64,000 bases of DNA from Candidatus Defluviibacterium haderslevense (GCA_016712225.1 JADJRL010000003.1:951001-1015000), one strand, 5' to 3'; positions 48,010 to 57,243 are shown, counted from the first letter of the stretch. The notes: generated by a model from the letters alone, not told the origin. Numbers and translations are program-made.

Positions 48010-48531
48010 ATGGAATTTATAACTAATAATAATCCGTGGATCATTGGGTATCCTATACATGAATCATATTCCCTATTAGAATTAAAAGCATTTCATTTAA
48101 TTTCAATTATAAACGCCTCTAAGACTTCAAATTCTATTGAAGACTTGAATACCCTTCTAATAAAAGAATATGAAATGTCAGAGGTATCAAGAATTTTAAT
48201 AGAAATTGCTGTTCAAATTAGAAATCAAATTGATTTGGATTGTTCGACATTTGAAGGAAGAAAATATAATCCAAATTCTAGTACTGGAAAGTTAACAATT
48301 AACTACCAGAGTGCTTCATGCAGGACAATAGATTTGTCTTTTAGAGAATCGTGTAACAAAATTATTCATGCTAAGCATATAAACTTTGACTTGTTAAACC
48401 CAAACTCAATAAAAGAATATGATTATATGAACCCACAAATATATTTATATGGAGATTTTAATGGACATGAATGGAAAATTGAACTAGATATTTTGAAATT
48501 TATTTCAATTTTAATATGCATAAAAAACTAA
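48010..48531 (+). CDS. Cassette-borne protein, possible HEPN-like
   Basis: 173 residues, soluble. Helical N-terminal half (LLELKAFHLISIINASKTSN; SRILIEIAVQIRNQID), then a beta-rich C-terminal half (GKLTINYQS; PQIYLYGDFNGHEWKIELD). The segment LSFRESCNKIIHAKHINF has the Arg-x7-His spacing found near HEPN active sites, but this is weak evidence. Family unknown. Its cassette boundaries are GTTATGCGC (47988) and GCGCATAAA (48534), 8/9 complementary. Confidence 0.5.
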   Translation: MEFITNNNPWIIGYPIHESYSLLELKAFHLISIINASKTSNSIEDLNTLLIKEYEMSEVSRILIEIAVQIRNQIDLDCSTFEGRKYNPNSSTGKLTINYQSASCRTIDLSFRESCNKIIHAKHINFDLLNPNSIKEYDYMNPQIYLYGDFNGHEWKIELDILKFISILICIKN

Positions 48532-48533
48532 AG

Positions 48534-48663
48534 GCGCATAAAAACGCATTGACTCCATACTGCCATTAACATTATTTCTTTAAATTTGGCTTTCAATTGA
48601 AAAACATTTTTTATTTTTGGCTTCAAGTTGTTGGCGGTGCGGAATCAATGTTTGACCGTTAAC
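48534..48663 (+). repeat. attC-like site after the 48010 gene
   Basis: Left: GCGCATAAA (48534), then GCATTGACTCCATACTGCCA. Right: TTGGCGGTGCGGAATCAATG, whose reverse complement aligns with the left arm (ATTGAxTCCxxACxGCCA). Ends GTTAACTG (48658-48665). Promoter-like TTTG (48585) and TATTTTTG (48612-48619) lie in the spacer. Confidence 0.65.
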
Positions 48664-48717
48664 TGTAATTATTATATCTGATTTTATTTCGAAAAAACTA
48701 TTTATAATTAATATGGG

Positions 48718-49359
48718 ATGAATTACTCGGAATCCTTTGTACAAAAAGCTATAAATTTTTTAAAATATCTTTATAAAAACGGAGGAGTTGATTATAAGGA
48801 ATTTGATTTTATTTCTAATAAGGATTATAAATTAGCTGACTCAATAGATGCGAAAGAATTTGATAAAACTATTTTATATTTATTAGAATACAATTATATC
48901 AGCTCAAAGCCCAAAATTAAGATTGCTTCTAATATCAATACTTACAAAGACGTAAGATTAACAAAATTAGGTATTAAGGAAGCTGAAAAGAGCTTGCCCA
49001 AAATGCCAATGATTGGACTTGTAGTTCAAACTATATCAACAGGTAATAATGAGATTGATATTAAAATTAATCATGCAAGGCAAATGTTTTTAGAAGAGCC
49101 TCAAACAATGGATAAAATGCGTTCTGCTTGTGAAACATTGAGTTATGTACTTGAACCTTTAAGAAAGGAGTGCGAAACAATTTTTAGCATGAAAGATATT
49201 AACGCTTTTTTCGAAATAGTTAATAATTTTGATGTAAGACATAATAAAGAATATACAAAAAAACTGGAAATTCCAGAACAATTAGAATGGATTTTTTACT
49301 CTTTGTTGAATACAATAAATACATATGCAAAAATAAAGAGCAAAAATATCGACTGTTAA
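48718..49359 (+). CDS. Cassette-borne Abi/HEPN-like protein
   Basis: 213 residues. The N-terminal half resembles a winged-helix module (FVQKAINFLKYLYKNGGVDY ... VRLTKLGIKEAEKSLP). The C-terminal half is helical with NNFDVRHNKEYTKK before WIFYSLLNTINTYAKIK, a pattern (V/I)RHNxxxT followed by a WxFY helix that is frequent in abortive-infection HEPN-like proteins. Role inferred: phage defence or toxin. The unit lies between GTTAACTG (48658) and CTGTTAAT (49353), 6/8 complementary. Confidence 0.5.
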   Translation: MNYSESFVQKAINFLKYLYKNGGVDYKEFDFISNKDYKLADSIDAKEFDKTILYLLEYNYISSKPKIKIASNINTYKDVRLTKLGIKEAEKSLPKMPMIGLVVQTISTGNNEIDIKINHARQMFLEEPQTMDKMRSACETLSYVLEPLRKECETIFSMKDINAFFEIVNNFDVRHNKEYTKKLEIPEQLEWIFYSLLNTINTYAKIKSKNIDC

Positions 49360-49480
49360 TATGAGATTGATGCAAGCTGAGTGATTAAGGTTTCATTCCA
49401 GAAGATGTTGTATATTTGGCTTGAGATCTTTGCTCTTGGCAGTCATCGCACTTGCTCTGCCTGCATCAATCTCTGAACGT
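49352..49480 (+). repeat. attC-like site before the second CHAT gene
   Basis: Arms GAGATTGATGCAAGC (49363-49377) and GCCTGCATCAATCTC (49459-49473) match in 14 of 15 positions. Promoter-like TATATTTG at 49411-49418. The right boundary is near GAACGTAGTACC. Confidence 0.6.
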
Positions 49481-49502
49481 AGTACCAATCCAAAAATTAA
49501 AG

Positions 49503-51362
49503 ATGAAAATCAACAATAACTATTTTTGTATTCTAAATATTGAAGAACCAGAACTTGGATTGTTGAGTCTTCCCTCATTAATAATCAGAGGAAAATTTTT
49601 ACCGCTATTTGTTTTCCCAAAAACTTCTATAGGCACTGAAAGTATTGCAGAAGAAGGGGATGTTCATTTTATGTCGCAACAAAGAGCCTTGACCTTTGTG
49701 AACCAAATATCGAATAAACATCAAATGCTTAATTCGATAGAAAATATTGTATTCATAGGTCTAAATGAAGCACAGAAATCTTACTTAGATTATTTCGACA
49801 AATTCAATGTGATCAACATTGATGATACAACTGATATTGAGTTTATACTTCAATCAATGTCACAAAAAACCACAAGTTTAAAATGTAGATCTGATGAATT
49901 AATCAAAGGGGTTTATAAAGCTATCTTAACAAACTCAAATATTGAAATAAATGAAGAAGCGGAATCAATTGACTTAACCAATCAAAGCGAAAAATTAATA
50001 GTAATTGAAAAATACGAAAGCTGTGCTCCAATAACTGCAATAAATTATGCCAGTTACATAGAATCAGATATAGAATTAGTTACTAAACCAACAATCAAAA
50101 TAAAAGAAATTCAAAATTTGATTTATCAATGGAAAAAAACAGGAAATCAAAATTTCTTTAATACTCTATCAGCTTCAATATTCCCATCGGTAGAGGAAAT
50201 TGATTTTACCAAATATTCCGTAGCTACATTCTTCACTCATGGTGTTCCTTATCCATTAATTCTAAATAATATAATTTCAATGACAATGGTAAACACAACA
50301 TTTTTACCCGATAATTTTGTGTTCAATTCCGTAATTAATCAGATAAATAAATACCACAATTCAGCAGTAATTTTCTCACCAAAAGAATTTGATGAAGAAG
50401 AAACAGAGTTTCTTATTTCAACACTAAACAAAAGCAATCTATATGTTCAGCCACTAATTGGAGAAGAAGCAACCGTATATAATACTGATAATACCATTTT
50501 AGAATTTCCATTTGATATTTTGCATATATGTAGTCATGGCGGGGAGGTCGCAGGATACAAAGTACAAGATACTCTAAAAGACAGGTTTGGAGACTATCAT
50601 GAAATAGAATATGACGAAGTAGTTAGTGTAAAAATCAAAGGTGATGAAACTGCAAATGATAAAATTAATGTCACAAGTAAATTTATTTGGAGAAAGTTTA
50701 ATGGCTTGGAATGGCATAGTTCAGAATTGAAAGAGAAGGGTTATTCGCATGAAACATATGCAGATGTATTAAATGGAGTTGGCCCTTCAAAGACAGCTAA
50801 AAGAACACCAATTGATCCAGTAGATGATTCCTCGACTATTAAATGCTATGATGGAAATTATCAAGCTATGATTTCTCACATTGCAGGCAATCATACATTT
50901 CCGTTTGTATTCAACAATACTTGCTGGTCTTGGATGAATATTGCTGAAAGATTTTTATCAACTGGCGCGAGCAGTTATATTGGAACATTGTGGAACATTA
51001 AAAATAGAACAGCAATAGATGTTGCGAAAACCTTTTATGTGAATTTGTTCGAAAAATCAATCTCAAATAATCTATTTGATTCAATACTGAGCAATACTAT
51101 ACATCGTGATGATGAAAACATTTTCATTTGTTGGGGTCTTCCAGAATCATTTATATATAGAAGTAGAGAACCAGATCCAAAAAAGTATATCGCTTCACAA
51201 ATTGGTCTAAATTATAGCAAATGGAAGAATTGGTTAGATGGAGGAATAAAATCAAAAAACAAAAGATCAGTACAAGAACTAATCGATTGGAGTGTGAAGT
51301 TAATTACAAAGTACTTTTATAAAGAATTGATTAAATTAATAGAAAATAAGGACTACCGCTAA
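49503..51362 (+). CDS. CHAT-domain protease-like protein, cassette-borne
   Basis: 619 residues from ATG 49503; the frame is open from 49452 but that part lies in the attC-like right arm. The C-terminal half is a CHAT domain: FDILHICSHGG (His345), a long insertion with a KCYDGNYQAMISHIAG segment, then FVFNNTCWSWMNI (Cys474), and GASSYIGTLWNIKNRTAIDVAKTFY, the classical last strand of CHAT/peptidase C80-C14 proteins. The N-terminal 200 residues carry a PLFVFPKTSIG beta region and an acidic linker and may recognise the trigger. No gasdermin or Cas partner is adjacent, so it may act with the cassette neighbours. Its attC-like site begins at its stop (51352). Confidence 0.75.
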   Translation: MKINNNYFCILNIEEPELGLLSLPSLIIRGKFLPLFVFPKTSIGTESIAEEGDVHFMSQQRALTFVNQISNKHQMLNSIENIVFIGLNEAQKSYLDYFDKFNVINIDDTTDIEFILQSMSQKTTSLKCRSDELIKGVYKAILTNSNIEINEEAESIDLTNQSEKLIVIEKYESCAPITAINYASYIESDIELVTKPTIKIKEIQNLIYQWKKTGNQNFFNTLSASIFPSVEEIDFTKYSVATFFTHGVPYPLILNNIISMTMVNTTFLPDNFVFNSVINQINKYHNSAVIFSPKEFDEEETEFLISTLNKSNLYVQPLIGEEATVYNTDNTILEFPFDILHICSHGGEVAGYKVQDTLKDRFGDYHEIEYDEVVSVKIKGDETANDKINVTSKFIWRKFNGLEWHSSELKEKGYSHETYADVLNGVGPSKTAKRTPIDPVDDSSTIKCYDGNYQAMISHIAGNHTFPFVFNNTCWSWMNIAERFLSTGASSYIGTLWNIKNRTAIDVAKTFYVNLFEKSISNNLFDSILSNTIHRDDENIFICWGLPESFIYRSREPDPKKYIASQIGLNYSKWKNWLDGGIKSKNKRSVQELIDWSVKLITKYFYKELIKLIENKDYR

Positions 51363-51420
51363 CAGCTAAGTATTCGTTGGGTGGGACAATATGCTCTGCG
51401 GACAAATATTGACCCACTAC
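51352..51420 (+). repeat. Left part of an attC-like site after the CHAT gene
   Basis: GGACTACCGCTAACAGC overlaps the CHAT gene stop and resembles the reverse complement of GTAGTACC at 49480 with one missing base. The right arm is not found; the minus-strand helicase gene follows, suggesting that the site was interrupted. Confidence 0.35.
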
Positions 51421-51510
51421 AAAATTGATGTTTTAAGGGATTTTATGTAGTCAATAATTTCCAAAATACGAAACTAATTGATCCATTTATTATTTTCAAA
51501 ATATTTGTCA

Positions 51511-53055
51511 TTAATTGACAAAATGCAAATTTTTACTGGCAACTGACAGTTCAATAATTGGTTCTTTCCTCTCCGTATTTGTAAATCCTAATTTCATGCC
51601 TTCATAAAACCAAAATCCAACATTGAATCTATTTTCTATTTTTACTAATCCGTTATATTGATTGAGTCGTTTTTTAATATACTCAAATTCACGATATGTA
51701 ATTGTCAAGCAATTATCCTTTAAGTAATCTTTGTAAAAGTTATATGCATGCAATAGTTTTAAATTTGTTCTGATTGCAAACCATAATTTTCCTTGGAATA
51801 TAAGTAATCTTCGATATTCGTCTGTAAGTGGAACTAACTTCAAACCTTTTAATTCTGGGAGGTTATCTAGGTATACCTTTTTTAGATCCCCATTTTCTTT
51901 CATTGCACATACTTTGATTTCAATTTCTACTTTCTTTTGCTTTCCAAGACCTATCAGACTCCAATTTCTATCAATGATTGAAAGACCCTGTTCCAGCCAT
52001 AAATTGGCATGATCTAAGACAAGTCCCCTTGATTTACTCTCTGATGGCCTTAAAACTCTCCCCACCATTTGTAGGTACAATGATAGTGATTTAGTTGGTC
52101 TAGCTAATTGGACAACCTCACACTCTGGAAAGTCAAAGCCTTCGGTAATAATTTCAACATTACATACAACTTGAATTTTTTTATTCTTAAAATCTAATAT
52201 AATTCGTTCTCGTTCTTTAGTTGAAGTTGTCGCATCAATGTGTGCAGCTGAGATCCCATTTCTTTTATATGAAGCTACAATTTGTTTACTGTGTTCGATA
52301 TTTACAGCAAATACTATTGCCGACTTTCCATGGCATTTATCCTTGTAGGTTGAAACAAGGTCATCCATAATGTTCTTTTTCATCATTTGTATAGAAAGTG
52401 GGAAATTTTCATAATCCCCACCTCTTAGTTTTATTTTTGACAATTCGGGGATTGAACCCACATAATGATCAACTGGAACTAAATATCCACCTGAAATAAA
52501 TTTCTGAATTGAATCACTAACTATTAATTCATCAAATATGTCTTCAAAACCTTCTCCATTCAATCTGATAGGAGTAGCCGTTACACCTAAGAATTTTGCA
52601 TTTGGATACATATCCCATAGTTTTCTATAAGTAGTTGCTTTTGCGTGATGTGCTTCATCTATAATAATGAATTCGGCTTCTGGATGCTCTCTATTCATTA
52701 GTGTTTGAATACTTGCTATTTGGACAGATTTGGTATAATCTGGAAGAACACCTGCCATGATAATACCTGCATCGACGCCATTGTTTAATAATTTATCTTT
52801 AGCTTGTTCAACTAATTCCTTTCTGTGGACTACAATCAATATTTTCCGATCATTGGTGTAACATTGTCTTGCAATTTCAGAGAACAAGACTGTTTTACCA
52901 GTTCCTGATGGTGATTGAAAGAGTATACTTCGGATTCCTTCATCCCATTTTTTAGTAATTTTGTGGATTCCTTCATTTTGGTACTGTCTTAGAATGTAAG
53001 TTATTTTGACCTCACATTCAAAAGGATCCATGGATGTTTGTAAATTTGTATTCAT
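51511..53055 (-). CDS. Superfamily 2 DNA/RNA helicase
   Basis: 514 residues. LRQYQNEGI (Q-motif-like), SPSGTGKTVLF (Walker A, residues 49-55), IIIDEAHHAKA (DEAH, 133-136), VTATPIRL (motif III) and YLQMVGRVLRPSESK (motif VI) are all in place, so the ATPase should be active. The family is of the type III restriction/COG1061 kind without a nuclease domain in the polypeptide. The last about 120 residues are a separate domain. Such genes travel with phages and integrative elements. The gene is minus-strand, opposite to the cassettes, and belongs with the HTH gene at 53622 as an island. Confidence 0.85.
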   Translation of the reverse strand: MNTNLQTSMDPFECEVKITYILRQYQNEGIHKITKKWDEGIRSILFQSPSGTGKTVLFSEIARQCYTNDRKILIVVHRKELVEQAKDKLLNNGVDAGIIMAGVLPDYTKSVQIASIQTLMNREHPEAEFIIIDEAHHAKATTYRKLWDMYPNAKFLGVTATPIRLNGEGFEDIFDELIVSDSIQKFISGGYLVPVDHYVGSIPELSKIKLRGGDYENFPLSIQMMKKNIMDDLVSTYKDKCHGKSAIVFAVNIEHSKQIVASYKRNGISAAHIDATTSTKERERIILDFKNKKIQVVCNVEIITEGFDFPECEVVQLARPTKSLSLYLQMVGRVLRPSESKSRGLVLDHANLWLEQGLSIIDRNWSLIGLGKQKKVEIEIKVCAMKENGDLKKVYLDNLPELKGLKLVPLTDEYRRLLIFQGKLWFAIRTNLKLLHAYNFYKDYLKDNCLTITYREFEYIKKRLNQYNGLVKIENRFNVGFWFYEGMKLGFTNTERKEPIIELSVASKNLHFVN

Positions 53056-53621
53056 TGTTAAATTATTTATTGTTATTAAAATGTTATGTGATAAACTTGG
53101 TAAATCATACTAAGGGAATTTCTCAGCGAAAGAGGAATTGGCAAGTATCTTGATCTACAATTTGAAATTTGTATAGTGTTTATGGGATTAATGATCATTG
53201 TCTGGTTTAATAGTTCTCATATCTAAGATTTTGGCACATTCTTATTTGTAATTATTTGTTGATTCCGCCATTGGATACACCGCAAGATGAATCATTAGTT
53301 CTCTCAACTACCTATACTTAGTAATTTGAAAGTTATATGAATCAATTTTGTCTAAATTATTTTCAATTATTTTTTCATTTGTGATATTTTGACTATCAAA
53401 AGGTAGTTTTGGACTATCAAACGGTAAATTATTCTTACCTGCTGTTATTTGAAATATACTTCAGACTAAAAAGGAATATTGTTCTAGATTGGTCGATTTA
53501 ACTGGATCAAATTAAACTCATTCAGTGATTCAATTATATTTGATTCTGGACAAGATTCTGGCTTTACTTCAGATTCCTAGTCATCTAAATTTAATCGTAT
53601 TTGGTCTACAGTTTGAATCAA
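53056..53621. other. Intergenic region between helicase and HTH genes
   Basis: About 565 bp. Apart from the tandem repeat at 53387 it holds a minus-strand open stretch (about 53505-53610) reading TVDQIRLNLDD, a stop, then ESEVKPESCPESNIIESLNE, which looks like a broken extension of the HTH gene region. No intact gene was seen. Confidence 0.4.
53387..53427 (+). repeat. Tandem 20/21-bp direct repeat
   Basis: TTTTGACTATCAAAAGGTAG (53387-53406) and the following TTTTGGACTATCAAACGGTA (53407-53426) adjoin directly. They differ in two positions and one extra base. They lie in the about 560 bp gap between the helicase and HTH genes and could be an operator or iteron-like site. Confidence 0.6.
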
Positions 53622-53807
53622 TTAATCTTCTTTTCCAATTACTTTGTGTCTGTTGAGGAATTCCTCAACATCTTTTTCACTGAATAGTAGAATCCTGCCG
53701 CGCTTTATATAGGTGATTTTGCGTTCTTTTACATACCTGTAAATTGTAGATTTTGAACAGCACAACATTTCAGCTAAACTTTGTAAATTCATCACTTTGG
53801 TATTCAT
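53622..53807 (-). CDS. Excisionase-type HTH DNA-binding protein
   Basis: 61 residues. MNTKVMNLQSLAEMLCCSKS, TIYRYVKERKITYIKRGRIL, LFSEKDVEEFLNRHKV is the compact winged HTH of the excisionase/MerR-like (HTH_17) family. The start at 53807 is fixed by AAAGGAGAT about eight bases upstream, one of the few Shine-Dalgarno-like sequences in the window; the frame stays open to 53888 but those codons precede it. Such proteins regulate or direct excision of integrative elements. It is in the same orientation as the helicase gene and divergent from the 54129 HTH gene. Confidence 0.8.
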   Translation of the reverse strand: MNTKVMNLQSLAEMLCCSKSTIYRYVKERKITYIKRGRILLFSEKDVEEFLNRHKVIGKED

Positions 53808-54128
53808 AATTATCTCCTTTTTTCTATAAGTAGTGTTGAGAAAGTTATAGAATTCAGATAATGAGTCTTTTTTGGAAATTATTTTCAAAATATTAAAAAT
53901 TCATGAACTGGGTATTTATTTGTAAGTTTTTAATTTTATGAATGTCCATTATATTGGCTAGAGAGCGGATTTAAATATTTATTTTTTAATGCAAGATTAT
54001 AATATATATGCCTATAAATCATTGCATAACACATAGTCATAATTTATATTTATTAATAATTGTCAATTTGGATGATTTTTAATCAAAATAAACAATATAT
54101 ATAATAAACAAAGGAACAATGCAATCAA
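53808..54128. other. Divergent AT-rich promoter region
   Basis: Separates the minus-strand excisionase-like gene and the plus-strand HTH gene. Very AT-rich; several runs such as TTATTAATAATTG, but no clear repeat or hairpin was seen. Confidence 0.4.
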
Positions 54129-54431
54129 ATGGGACCAGAAAATTTAAAAAATAAAATACTTTGTGAGATCAGGTTTGAGATGGATCTGCTTATAGATAGG
54201 ATTCTAAAGATTATGGAGAAAATAACAGAAAAAGAATATTCATATCTGAATGAATACGTCACAAGAATTAAAGCAGCAGAAATTCTGGATGTTTCACTAC
54301 CGACTCTGACAAAACTAATTAAGGAGAAAAAATTGAAAGTTTATTTCATAAGTAATAAGTATTACTTTCTCAGGCAGGAATTACTCGAACTAATCAATAA
54401 TAATTTTAATTTAAATAAAGAACAAATATGA
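54129..54431 (+). CDS. HTH (excisionase-like) DNA-binding protein
   Basis: 100 residues: an N-terminal helical part (MEKITEKEYSYLNEYVTR), then AAEILDVSLPTLTKLIKEKK and YFISNKYYFLRQELLELINN, a winged HTH of the same type as 53622. It overlaps the following gene by ATGA at 54428, so translation of the two is coupled. It probably controls the small island between 51.5 and 54.8 kb. Confidence 0.7.
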   Translation: MGPENLKNKILCEIRFEMDLLIDRILKIMEKITEKEYSYLNEYVTRIKAAEILDVSLPTLTKLIKEKKLKVYFISNKYYFLRQELLELINNNFNLNKEQI

Positions 54432-54793
54432 AACAGAATCTTAAAAAATTAGAAAAATCCAATACTTCTGATGAATTAAGCGATGAGGAATTGTTTGATG
54501 AACAAAGATCTTTTCTAGAAATACAAGAAAAGATGGATGAGTTTTTTGATAGAATTTGGTACGATAGAAAAATTGTAATGTTTGCCGATATTAAAGAAGG
54601 ATTGACTGAAAAATTGTCTCCAGAAATGATGAGGACAATTAAAAAAGCAATGAAGTGTGTTGAAAAGAAATATGGAGGCAAAAGTGCAGTGCTAAATTAC
54701 TACAAAGATGATTATGATTGGGGGATGTTGAATGGAAAATTATCTGCTCTTAGGTGGGTCCTTGGAGATGAATGGGACAATTTAGATACATAA
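54428..54793 (+). CDS. Small conserved protein of mobile-element type
   Basis: 121 residues. Acidic N-terminus (NTSDELSDEELFDEQRSF), helical middle, and a C-terminus WGMLNGKLSALRWVLGDEWD ending LDT, a distinctive conserved tail seen in small proteins near phage and plasmid genes. No enzymatic motif. Overlaps the HTH gene by 4 bp (ATGA), hence co-translated. Function unknown. Confidence 0.65.
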   Translation: MKQNLKKLEKSNTSDELSDEELFDEQRSFLEIQEKMDEFFDRIWYDRKIVMFADIKEGLTEKLSPEMMRTIKKAMKCVEKKYGGKSAVLNYYKDDYDWGMLNGKLSALRWVLGDEWDNLDT

Positions 54794-54947
54794 GAGCAAT
54801 TAATTGATCTAATTAAAGTTCTATCAAAACAAGAGAGAGAGTACAAGTTCTATAATTTAATATATCTCCATCGAGAAACATAGGCTGTAATGCTTCTAAA
54901 ACAGAACCATTGCAAATTCAAAATGCCATAGATGCTATCAAAATGGC

Positions 54948-55085
54948 TTCGTTCAACACATTGGATCAGAAAATTGTGCTTAAATCAGTAAGTTAAATTT
55001 CTGTCATTTTTATTACCTTTGATTCTGATGCTTGGCATAATGCTTCGTTTGTCCAACTTTCGGATACAATGCTAATATGTTATGC
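54948..55085 (+). repeat. attC-like site before the 55106 gene
   Basis: The left arm CATTGGATCAGAAAATTG matches the reverse complement of the right arm (CATTGTATCCGAAAGTTG). Ends GTTATGCCTC (55079-55088). Promoter-like TACCTTTG (55014-55021). The right 90 bp are nearly identical to the site before 48010. Confidence 0.65.
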
Positions 55086-55105
55086 CTCATTTTAAATGAT
55101 AATAT

Positions 55106-55876
55106 ATGGATCAGATAGATAAAATTTACAATAAACTTGAAGATATTCAAAGGTATTCAGGTTATGGAGGTTTAGTGCTTATAATTATTATTACTATTCT
55201 AATGTTTTGTCTTTATTACTATCTTAAATCTTATGTAAGTTATTGGGGCAAGGAAACCCTTAAAAAAGAATTAGAAAAGTATAAAAGTGAATTAAATACT
55301 GAATTGGCACTTACAGTGGTTGAAAAATTAACAGATGTTAATAAAGAAATTGCTGTACTAAAATCATATCTTAACACAACAGCTCAAAAGGAACTAGCCT
55401 TTCATACAGAAACGCTTATTATGATGAAGGAAGTTTATGATTCTTTTGTGAGCCTCATACAGGACTCTTCAAACTCTTCTCAAGGAGGAATTAATATGTG
55501 GGATGGAGAAGAAATAAGAATTAGAGTCGCATTCTTGAATAATTTATTTACTACTTCAAAATTTAAACTTACGAAGTTAAAATTGTACTTGGATGATGAT
55601 GAACTTTATTCATGTATTGATAAATTAATACTCTCCTTATTAGATGGTCCATTTCATCATACAAAAAACTACCTGTTGAAAAAGAGGTTATGGCTTTCAA
55701 CATTTAATACTTTGCCATTAGCAGATAAAGAAGTTGAATTGGAACAGCAAAAAGAAGTTGATAGAGTTTATAACGAGACTTTAATAAAATATCGCAGTGA
55801 GCACATTGCCCTTATAGAAGAGTTTCATTCCATCTTCAGAAGAAAATATTATGAAAAAATAAAAAACGAGGCATAA
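55106..55876 (+). CDS. Membrane-anchored coiled-coil protein, cassette-borne
   Basis: 256 residues. A short N-terminal helix, one membrane helix (about 22-42, LVLIIIITILMFCLYYYL), then charged helices (ELEKYKSELNTELALTVVEK) suggestive of a coiled coil, and a C-terminal helical bundle. Family unknown. Its cassette boundaries are the clearest in the window: GTTATGCCTC (55079) and GAGGCATAAC (55868) are perfect reverse complements over 10 bases, and the stop codon TAA lies within the second. Membrane location would suit a defence effector or an anchor for a complex. Confidence 0.6.
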   Translation: MDQIDKIYNKLEDIQRYSGYGGLVLIIIITILMFCLYYYLKSYVSYWGKETLKKELEKYKSELNTELALTVVEKLTDVNKEIAVLKSYLNTTAQKELAFHTETLIMMKEVYDSFVSLIQDSSNSSQGGINMWDGEEIRIRVAFLNNLFTTSKFKLTKLKLYLDDDELYSCIDKLILSLLDGPFHHTKNYLLKKRLWLSTFNTLPLADKEVELEQQKEVDRVYNETLIKYRSEHIALIEEFHSIFRRKYYEKIKNEA

Positions 55877-55937
55877 CAATGCACTGGACGAAACGACTCC
55901 CTAATGGTCTTACATCTACTGTGCTTAACGTTTTGGG
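55868..55937 (+). repeat. attC-like site after the 55106 gene
   Basis: 70 bp, the shortest in the array. Left end GAGGCATAAC (perfect mirror of 55079), then AATGCACTGG, whose complement is found as ACTGTGCTT (about 55917-55925). Right end GTTTTGGGT (55930-55938). Confidence 0.6.
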
Positions 55938-55961
55938 TAAGGCTAAAAACCAACAACGACA

Positions 55962-57224
55962 ATGACAGACAATTTTACAATAGACCAAATAAGAGATGAA
56001 ATAATAAAATTTAAAAATGATCCTGACTTTCAAAAGTTGGAGAACTTTTATTATTCAAAATCATTCTCTGAAATTTTGGGAGTAAGCAGACGAGAAATAA
56101 GTCATAGCGGTTTCCTTGCGTGGTTACTTGGGAATTTGGAAAGTCATAATTTAGGTGAATTTCCAATCAAAAAATTTTTAGACATTATTTTAAAATTCAG
56201 TAATTACAAATTAAAAACTAAACACAGTGATCTTTTTAATTCATTTGTTACAGAAGATTACTTAATTGAAAGACTATTCATTAAGTCTGAATACGCAATT
56301 AAAAATGTTGGCAGACTCGACATTTATATCGAATTGACACTTTTAATTACAGGAAAAACAAAGAACATCAAGTTAGTAATTGAAAATAAAGTTGAAAGCA
56401 GTGAAAACAACGACCAAACAAACAGCTACTTTAATTTCTTTAACCCAACAGAAAATGACGACAACATTATAATCTATGTTTACTTGTCACCAATTTCAAC
56501 ACTTGAACTCATAGAATTGACCGAGCCAGAATGCAACTGTAAAGAGTTCATCCAAATTAACTACCAATCAATTGTTGACTACTTGATTGAACCTGCATTA
56601 AATCAAAACATTTCTACACGAACACAAAATATACTAACTGAATATTTAAAATCTTTAAGCCAACCTTCTATTGACGAAGAAGCGGACGGACATAAACAAG
56701 AATTAATTATGGCACTTGGAAACGAAGAAAGAAAACTATTGGCAAGTTTTTGGGATAAAAATCAAAAACTAATTTTAGCATCACTTTATGCAATAAGTTC
56801 TGACCCTGAACAGGAAAAGGACACAAGAGATAGTATAAGAGAAGCTCTTGACAGTTTATCTTCTGATAAAGACCGAAGCACTTATAATATAAAATTTAAT
56901 GGTGAAGTATTTAAGCGAAACTTTAAAAAATCTGACATAGGACTTCAGACAATAAACTTGTTAAATGCAAAAGGTTTAATTGACCACAACACTATCAATT
57001 ATCTTAAAGAAGATAAAAGTTGTAGTTTTCTTTTAATCAAAAAAAAAGAAGACTTTACAGAAACTGAAATCAAATATAGAAAATATAAAACCAATGACCC
57101 ACCTGAACTAATTTACAACGGTGAAGAATTTTATGTTGCAAGAAATTGGGGAATTGGAAATATTCACAAACTTATAAATAAATTTATTAACAAATTCCAA
57201 GGACTTGAATATGAAACAAATTAG
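55962..57224 (+). CDS. PD-(D/E)XK nuclease family protein (PDDEXK_4 type), cassette-borne
   Basis: 420 residues. SRREISHSGFLAWLLGNLES and HNLGEF, then GRLDIYIELTL (Asp120), LVIENKVES (Glu141-x-Lys143) and NDQTNSYFNFF (Gln152) match PDDEXK_4, a nuclease family with a HxxFLxWLL N-terminal signature. The catalytic Asp, Glu and Lys are all present, so the enzyme should cut DNA or RNA with a metal ion. The C-terminal part after residue 250 is helical and unassigned. Such proteins are frequent stand-alone defence genes. It lies between two attC-like sites (55868 and 57244). Confidence 0.75.
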   Translation: MTDNFTIDQIRDEIIKFKNDPDFQKLENFYYSKSFSEILGVSRREISHSGFLAWLLGNLESHNLGEFPIKKFLDIILKFSNYKLKTKHSDLFNSFVTEDYLIERLFIKSEYAIKNVGRLDIYIELTLLITGKTKNIKLVIENKVESSENNDQTNSYFNFFNPTENDDNIIIYVYLSPISTLELIELTEPECNCKEFIQINYQSIVDYLIEPALNQNISTRTQNILTEYLKSLSQPSIDEEADGHKQELIMALGNEERKLLASFWDKNQKLILASLYAISSDPEQEKDTRDSIREALDSLSSDKDRSTYNIKFNGEVFKRNFKKSDIGLQTINLLNAKGLIDHNTINYLKEDKSCSFLLIKKKEDFTETEIKYRKYKTNDPPELIYNGEEFYVARNWGIGNIHKLINKFINKFQGLEYETN

Positions 57225-57243
57225 AAGTGGAAAAAGAAGCCCA

